The notes under the pieces were generated by a model, which did not search any database, was not told the origin of the DNA, and saw only the letters and a program-made list of their open reading frames with translations. Positions 5,870 through 9,442 of a stretch of DNA of 9,442 bases are shown here, one piece after another. How positions within the stretch are numbered: the stretch's first letter is position 1; each line of letters opens with the position of its first letter. Source of the stretch: Bacteroidales bacterium (GTDB lineage: Bacteria > Bacteroidota > Bacteroidia > Bacteroidales > Paludibacteraceae). The position numbers were made by a program, and so were the translations under genes. Location of the stretch: assembly GCA_900769035.1 (NCBI GenBank), contig CAAGFD010000129.1, positions 1 through 9,442 of the forward strand, given 5' to 3'.

Positions 5870-7417
5870 ATGGGTGGTGCTAAGAATTGTCCGGAAACCC
5901 CGAGACAGAAAATGATTGGAATGATGTATTTGGTGCTTACAGCAATGCTTGCACTGAATGTATCAGCCGACATTCTGAATGGTTTTTCGATGGTAGATAA
6001 TAGTTTGCTAAACTCAATCAAGAATGCAAACATTAGAAACGAAGGATTGCACGATGATATGCAATATCTTTACGAACAAAACCCTCAGAAAGTAGGCGAA
6101 TGGCTTGAAAAATCTAAAAAAGTAAAAGAAGAGTCCGATAAAATGTTCAATCTTCTTCAAGAATTCAAGAGCGGTATTATAAACTTGGCCGACGGAAAAG
6201 ATGCTGACCCAGAGGGATTGGCAATACAGAAGAAGGATAATTTGGACGTTGCAGGACAATATGCAGAATTGAGTACGACAGGAGCAAAAGGTAAAGAGCT
6301 TAAAGATGCGATTAAAGATTATCGTATATTCGTAGAAGAGATGTTTGACAACGACAGTTCAAAAGTACAAATCTACGAAAGTATGTTCAATACCGACCCT
6401 GCAATAAACTCACACGGAGAAATGGTAGACTGGGTGAATGCAACATTTGAGTCTATGCCGGCTGTAGCAGTAATTACAATGCTTTCAAAATATCAAAGTG
6501 ATGTACGCGCAACAGAAGCTGAGCTCATCAACTATTTTAAAAGTAAAACCGATGCCGGAGACTTCCGTGTAAATAAGATAACTGCAAAATTAATACCTGT
6601 ATCAAAGCATGTCATTCAAGGAGGTAGATACCATGCAGAGATAGCATTGATGGCAGTGGATACTACAAAAGTACCGGAGTACTATTTGAATGGCAACAAA
6701 TTGGATACATGTATTGTAGACTTTGCTTGTGGAAGTATCGGAACATTCCCGATAAAAGGACAGTTGGAATTGACCGACCAATACGGAGAAAAACAAGTAT
6801 TCCCATTTGAGGATGAGTACTCAGTAGGAGCTCCAAGTGCTACAATCGCGAATGTAGATATGAACGTAGTATATCGCGGATACAAGAACAAGATGGAGAT
6901 TTCCGTACCGGGTATATCATCAGACAAATTGAGAGTATCTGCACAAGGCGGAACTATTGTAAAAGAAGGACAATACTACATATGTACACCAAGTGCTGCA
7001 TCTGAAATTATCTTAACAGTATCTGCAGAAGTAGAAGGAAGAGTACAAAGTATGGGAAGCAGCAAGTTCAGAGTAAAAACATTGCCAAACCCAACAGCCT
7101 TCTTGCAAATCAATGGAGAAAGTTGGTTACCAGGCAAGAGCAAAGTTACACGTAACCAAATCGTAGAAGGAACAATGATAGCCGAATACGAAGATGGTAT
7201 GTTAAATGCAAACTTTAAAGTAACCGGATTTATCTTATCAATATCAGATGGTAAGGGAGGATTTAACTCATCACCATCTAACGGTAACAAGTTTACAGAC
7301 GATCAACAACGCAGATTGAGAAACTTGAAACCTGGAACAAAAGTTCTTATTGAAAACGTTAAATTTACAGGACCTAAGAGTGGAACATTGGCATTCCCGC
7401 CGATAACACTTCCATAA
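5870..7417 (+). CDS. gldM: T9SS periplasm-spanning motor protein GldM/PorM
   Basis: GldM is the dimeric rotor-like shaft of T9SS. One N-terminal helix sits in the GldL pentamer and the periplasmic part reaches the GldK/GldN ring. The 515 residues match the family length (about 515). A short cytoplasmic head (MGGAKNCPETPRQK) precedes a single membrane helix, about 15-33 (MIGMMYLVLTAMLALNV). A helical domain D1 spans about 36-228. Three beta domains follow: D2 about 231-318, D3 about 322-403, and D4 about 405-515 after the linker KTLPNPTA. These boundaries are inferred from the known PorM/GldM structures. It has no signal-peptidase site, consistent with a membrane anchor. The start fits the conserved N-terminus exactly. 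It is followed by an 80-base gap containing a strong stem-loop before gldN. Confidence 0.96.
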   Translation: MGGAKNCPETPRQKMIGMMYLVLTAMLALNVSADILNGFSMVDNSLLNSIKNANIRNEGLHDDMQYLYEQNPQKVGEWLEKSKKVKEESDKMFNLLQEFKSGIINLADGKDADPEGLAIQKKDNLDVAGQYAELSTTGAKGKELKDAIKDYRIFVEEMFDNDSSKVQIYESMFNTDPAINSHGEMVDWVNATFESMPAVAVITMLSKYQSDVRATEAELINYFKSKTDAGDFRVNKITAKLIPVSKHVIQGGRYHAEIALMAVDTTKVPEYYLNGNKLDTCIVDFACGSIGTFPIKGQLELTDQYGEKQVFPFEDEYSVGAPSATIANVDMNVVYRGYKNKMEISVPGISSDKLRVSAQGGTIVKEGQYYICTPSAASEIILTVSAEVEGRVQSMGSSKFRVKTLPNPTAFLQINGESWLPGKSKVTRNQIVEGTMIAEYEDGMLNANFKVTGFILSISDGKGGFNSSPSNGNKFTDDQQRRLRNLKPGTKVLIENVKFTGPKSGTLAFPPITLP

Positions 7418-7433
7418 CAGATATTAGTTGACC

Positions 7434-7459
7434 CCCAAAGTAGAGCAATCTACTTTGGG
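7434..7459 (+). promoter_or_regulatory. perfect 11-bp stem-loop between gldM and gldN
   Basis: CCCAAAGTAGA (7434-7444) and TCTACTTTGGG (7449-7459) are perfect inverted repeats around a GCAA loop, a GNRA tetraloop that gives very stable RNA hairpins. What follows is A-rich with no U run, so on the + strand it is not an intrinsic terminator. On the - strand there is no U run after it either. It starts 16 bases after the gldM stop and ends 38 bases before gldN. It may be a processing or stability element that adjusts GldM to GldN levels. Confidence 0.8.
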
Positions 7460-7497
7460 AAAAACTAAAATAAAAAAACAAATAAAAAAATAAGGAT

Positions 7498-8379
7498 ATG
7501 AATTGCAAAAAATTAGTTTTAACGCTCATTGTAATTGCGATAGCATCAATAGCCAATGCACAAAAAGAGATACCGGACAGTACTGAAATATTATTCGATG
7601 CCAACGGTAGTTTTACGCGTGTGATAGCAACACCGGAAGATGTAAAGGCTAAAATAATCAAAATTAACCCATTGATTGATGATGTAGTATGGCGCAAATC
7701 AGTGCTTAGAGTAATTGACTTACGCGAGCAAATCAATCGTCCATTATATTATCCACATGAGGATATAGATGAGGATACACAAAAGAACTTGTTCTCGATT
7801 ATCTTCTATAATTTCCTAACAGGCAAATTAAAAGGATACAAATCTCAAACTAATGAGTATGCAACCTTCGTACCAAAATTCACAAAGGAAAACGAGATTA
7901 ATCCTGATAGTTTCGGTATCTTAAGTTTAGGATCAATGCCTTATCGTGAAACTATATATGACAAGATAAATTGGCTCACACAAGGAATTATCAAATATTA
8001 CGTACAAGAGGTATGGTATTTCAACAAGACTACATCAACGATGATGAACAAGATATTAGCCATAGCTCCTGTATATGATGAGAAATACGGACAAGATTCC
8101 GAGATACACTCCGGAACTTGGTTCTGGTTCCCATTCGACAACCTAAGACCATTATTACAAGCAGAGTATATGAAATTAACGGGAAGAAATATAGCACCGT
8201 TAGTAAATTTCGATGATTTCTTTACAACCCGTCAATTTAACAGCTATATCATCAAAGATTACGATATGAGAAGTCGTGATATAGATGAGATAAGTGATGA
8301 TGCTGTATATTTGAAACAGATGCAAGACGAAATCGAAGGAGAGATACTCAACTTTGAACAAGACCTTTGGAACTATTAA
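7498..8379 (+). CDS. gldN: T9SS ring protein GldN/PorN
   Basis: GldN is the soluble periplasmic partner of GldK; together they form the T9SS ring under the outer membrane that contacts the GldM tip. The 293-residue precursor has a clear signal peptide (MNCKKLVLTLIVIAIASIAN) with cleavage after A21, leaving QKEIPD. C3 is in the charged start, not a lipobox. Family-typical stretches include VVWRKSVLRVIDLREQINRP (63-82), YGQDSEIHSGTWFWFPF (near residues 199-215) and an acidic C-terminal tail ending EQDLWNY. An AAGGA lies only one base before ATG 7498, too close to act as a Shine-Dalgarno site, so initiation probably relies on the A-rich leader. The gene is 27 bases before the OmpA-like gene. Confidence 0.95.
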   Translation: MNCKKLVLTLIVIAIASIANAQKEIPDSTEILFDANGSFTRVIATPEDVKAKIIKINPLIDDVVWRKSVLRVIDLREQINRPLYYPHEDIDEDTQKNLFSIIFYNFLTGKLKGYKSQTNEYATFVPKFTKENEINPDSFGILSLGSMPYRETIYDKINWLTQGIIKYYVQEVWYFNKTTSTMMNKILAIAPVYDEKYGQDSEIHSGTWFWFPFDNLRPLLQAEYMKLTGRNIAPLVNFDDFFTTRQFNSYIIKDYDMRSRDIDEISDDAVYLKQMQDEIEGEILNFEQDLWNY

Positions 8380-8406
8380 TATTTATAAAATAATCAGCGA
8401 AAAATC

Positions 8407-9442
8407 ATGAAAAGAATATTAATTTCTATCATAGCTTTAAGTATACTATTTGGAAATGTATACGGAAAGACAGAGAATGATAGTATCAAGAACGAAAATA
8501 CAAAGGGTGAGAAGACGAGTAAAGCAAAATTCAACCACTGGTCAATAGCAGCCAATGTTGGATTCGGCATGTTGGATGGAGATAGGGCAACGAAGATGCA
8601 CCAAATCATACCTCAAGCCGGAGTTGATTTGGCAGTTGGAGCAAGCGTTGAGTATATGATAAATCCGGTATGGGGTTTTTATCTTCAATACAACTACCTT
8701 CCATATCGTGCAGAAAAAGTAAAAGTAGTAGATGGATTGGCACATGAAGCGACAATTAACGGAACAATCAACTTACTTAACTTGTTCCACGGATGTCGTA
8801 GGAGTGGAAAATGGAATTTATATTTTAATTTCGGAGCCGGAGCATCATTCTATAAAGCACAGGTATCAGACGTTACGGGAGGAAGTGTAGCAGAATCTCA
8901 AGTAGGATATGACGAGCTTGCATATTGTATGACATTCCCACTCGGTGTATCAGTAGAATACTCACCATTGAAATGGTTATCAATCTATATGGCGGCAGAC
9001 TACCGCATACATACTGAAGATGACTTTGACGGACTCTACAACGAGATAGGAAATATGTTCCCTGATAATATCGGAAATTTAGGCATAGGAGTTAGGTGGT
9101 TAATAGGAGGACAAAATGCAAATCGTCCTCACGTTAAGACGATGACCTTATGCGAAGTAAATCCGAGAATGGGAGGAAAGAATAACGATGACAGATTAGA
9201 TGAATTAGAGAAACGAATAGCAGCGTTGGAAAATAAAATCAACGATGAAATCACACCTGCTATAGACACACTCAATTCAGTAGTATTTGCAAAAGATTCG
9301 GATGGAGATGGAGTGCCGGATTCAAGAGACAGACACCCTAATACACCTGATGGAGCATTTGTAAATTATTATGGAGAACCGTTCACGGCAGATCAAATAA
9401 GCCAGATAATGGGAGGAGTTATAGGAAAAGATGGAAATGATG
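8407..9442 (+). CDS. OmpA-like outer-membrane protein, 3' end missing
   Basis: The frame runs from ATG 8407 to the window edge without a stop; 345 codons are visible. It starts with a signal peptide (MKRILISIIALSILFGNVYG, cleavage near residue 20) and a charged linker. About residues 43-235 alternate aromatic and small residues in strands such as FYLQYNYLPY, WNLYFNFGAGASFY and LGIGVRWLIGG, suggesting an 8-strand barrel like OmpA/OprF. DDRLDELEKRIAALENKI (261-278) and the following residues look like a coiled coil. Next comes a thrombospondin type 3-like calcium motif, DSDGDGVPDSRDRHPNTPDG (297-316). In Bacteroidota this arrangement normally leads to a C-terminal OmpA peptidoglycan-binding domain, which would lie beyond 9442 and is not seen. 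The 27-base gap after gldN implies co-transcription and perhaps a role in anchoring or supporting T9SS, which is inference. Confidence 0.85.
   Translation, partial: MKRILISIIALSILFGNVYGKTENDSIKNENTKGEKTSKAKFNHWSIAANVGFGMLDGDRATKMHQIIPQAGVDLAVGASVEYMINPVWGFYLQYNYLPYRAEKVKVVDGLAHEATINGTINLLNLFHGCRRSGKWNLYFNFGAGASFYKAQVSDVTGGSVAESQVGYDELAYCMTFPLGVSVEYSPLKWLSIYMAADYRIHTEDDFDGLYNEIGNMFPDNIGNLGIGVRWLIGGQNANRPHVKTMTLCEVNPRMGGKNNDDRLDELEKRIAALENKINDEITPAIDTLNSVVFAKDSDGDGVPDSRDRHPNTPDGAFVNYYGEPFTADQISQIMGGVIGKDGND

Noticed and set aside
7434..7475. Intrinsic terminator after gldM
   Set aside because: The stem is strong but is followed by an A-rich run instead of U residues, on either strand reading.
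7374..7736. 120-codon ORF on the - strand across the gldM-gldN gap
   Set aside because: It overlaps two well-supported genes and the stem-loop, and its product resembles no family I know.

Overview
The window is an AT-rich stretch of a Bacteroidota chromosome, most likely order Bacteroidales, with every gene on the + strand. The assignment rests on gene content: a DUF2027/Smr protein, the 73-residue DUF2795 protein, and the type IX secretion system (T9SS) core in the order porP-porK-porL-porM-porN, as in Porphyromonas gingivalis. Ribosome-binding sites are mostly absent or A-rich, and the best promoter candidate has a Bacteroidota-type TAnnTTTG -7 box. Both features fit the phylum. Genus cannot be set from the sequence alone.

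Region 1 (1-2075) is housekeeping. It holds the 3' part of a DUF2027/Smr-domain protein that is cut by the window edge, a class I SAM-dependent methyltransferase, and, one base later, a PduO-type ATP:cob(I)alamin adenosyltransferase. I see no promoter or terminator between these three, and they look co-transcribed.

Region 2 (2076-2222) is the longest gap, 147 bases. It carries a candidate promoter, a hairpin near the predicted 5' end of the transcript, an 18-codon candidate leader ORF, and the only well-placed Shine-Dalgarno sequence I found before a CDS start.

Region 3 (2223-8379) is a DUF2795 gene followed by porP/sprF, gldK/porK, gldL/porL, gldM/porM and gldN/porN. GldL and GldM form the proton-driven inner-membrane motor. 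GldM spans the periplasm to the GldK/GldN ring under the outer membrane. PorP is an outer-membrane beta-barrel of the same system. Together they export proteins bearing T9SS C-terminal signals. A perfect 11-bp stem with a GCAA loop separates gldM from gldN.

Region 4 (8407-9442) is an outer-membrane protein with a predicted barrel, a coiled coil and a thrombospondin-type-3-like calcium motif. It lies 27 bases after gldN and runs off the window. An OmpA peptidoglycan-binding domain is expected beyond the edge but not seen.

The window does not look like a wholly new system; it is a recognisable T9SS core locus. The parts worth a second look are the leader before the DUF2795 gene, the gldM-gldN stem-loop, the OmpA-like gene attached to the cluster, and a sharp change in codon choice between porP and gldK. 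No tRNA, rRNA, CRISPR array, insertion sequence or intrinsic terminator was found.
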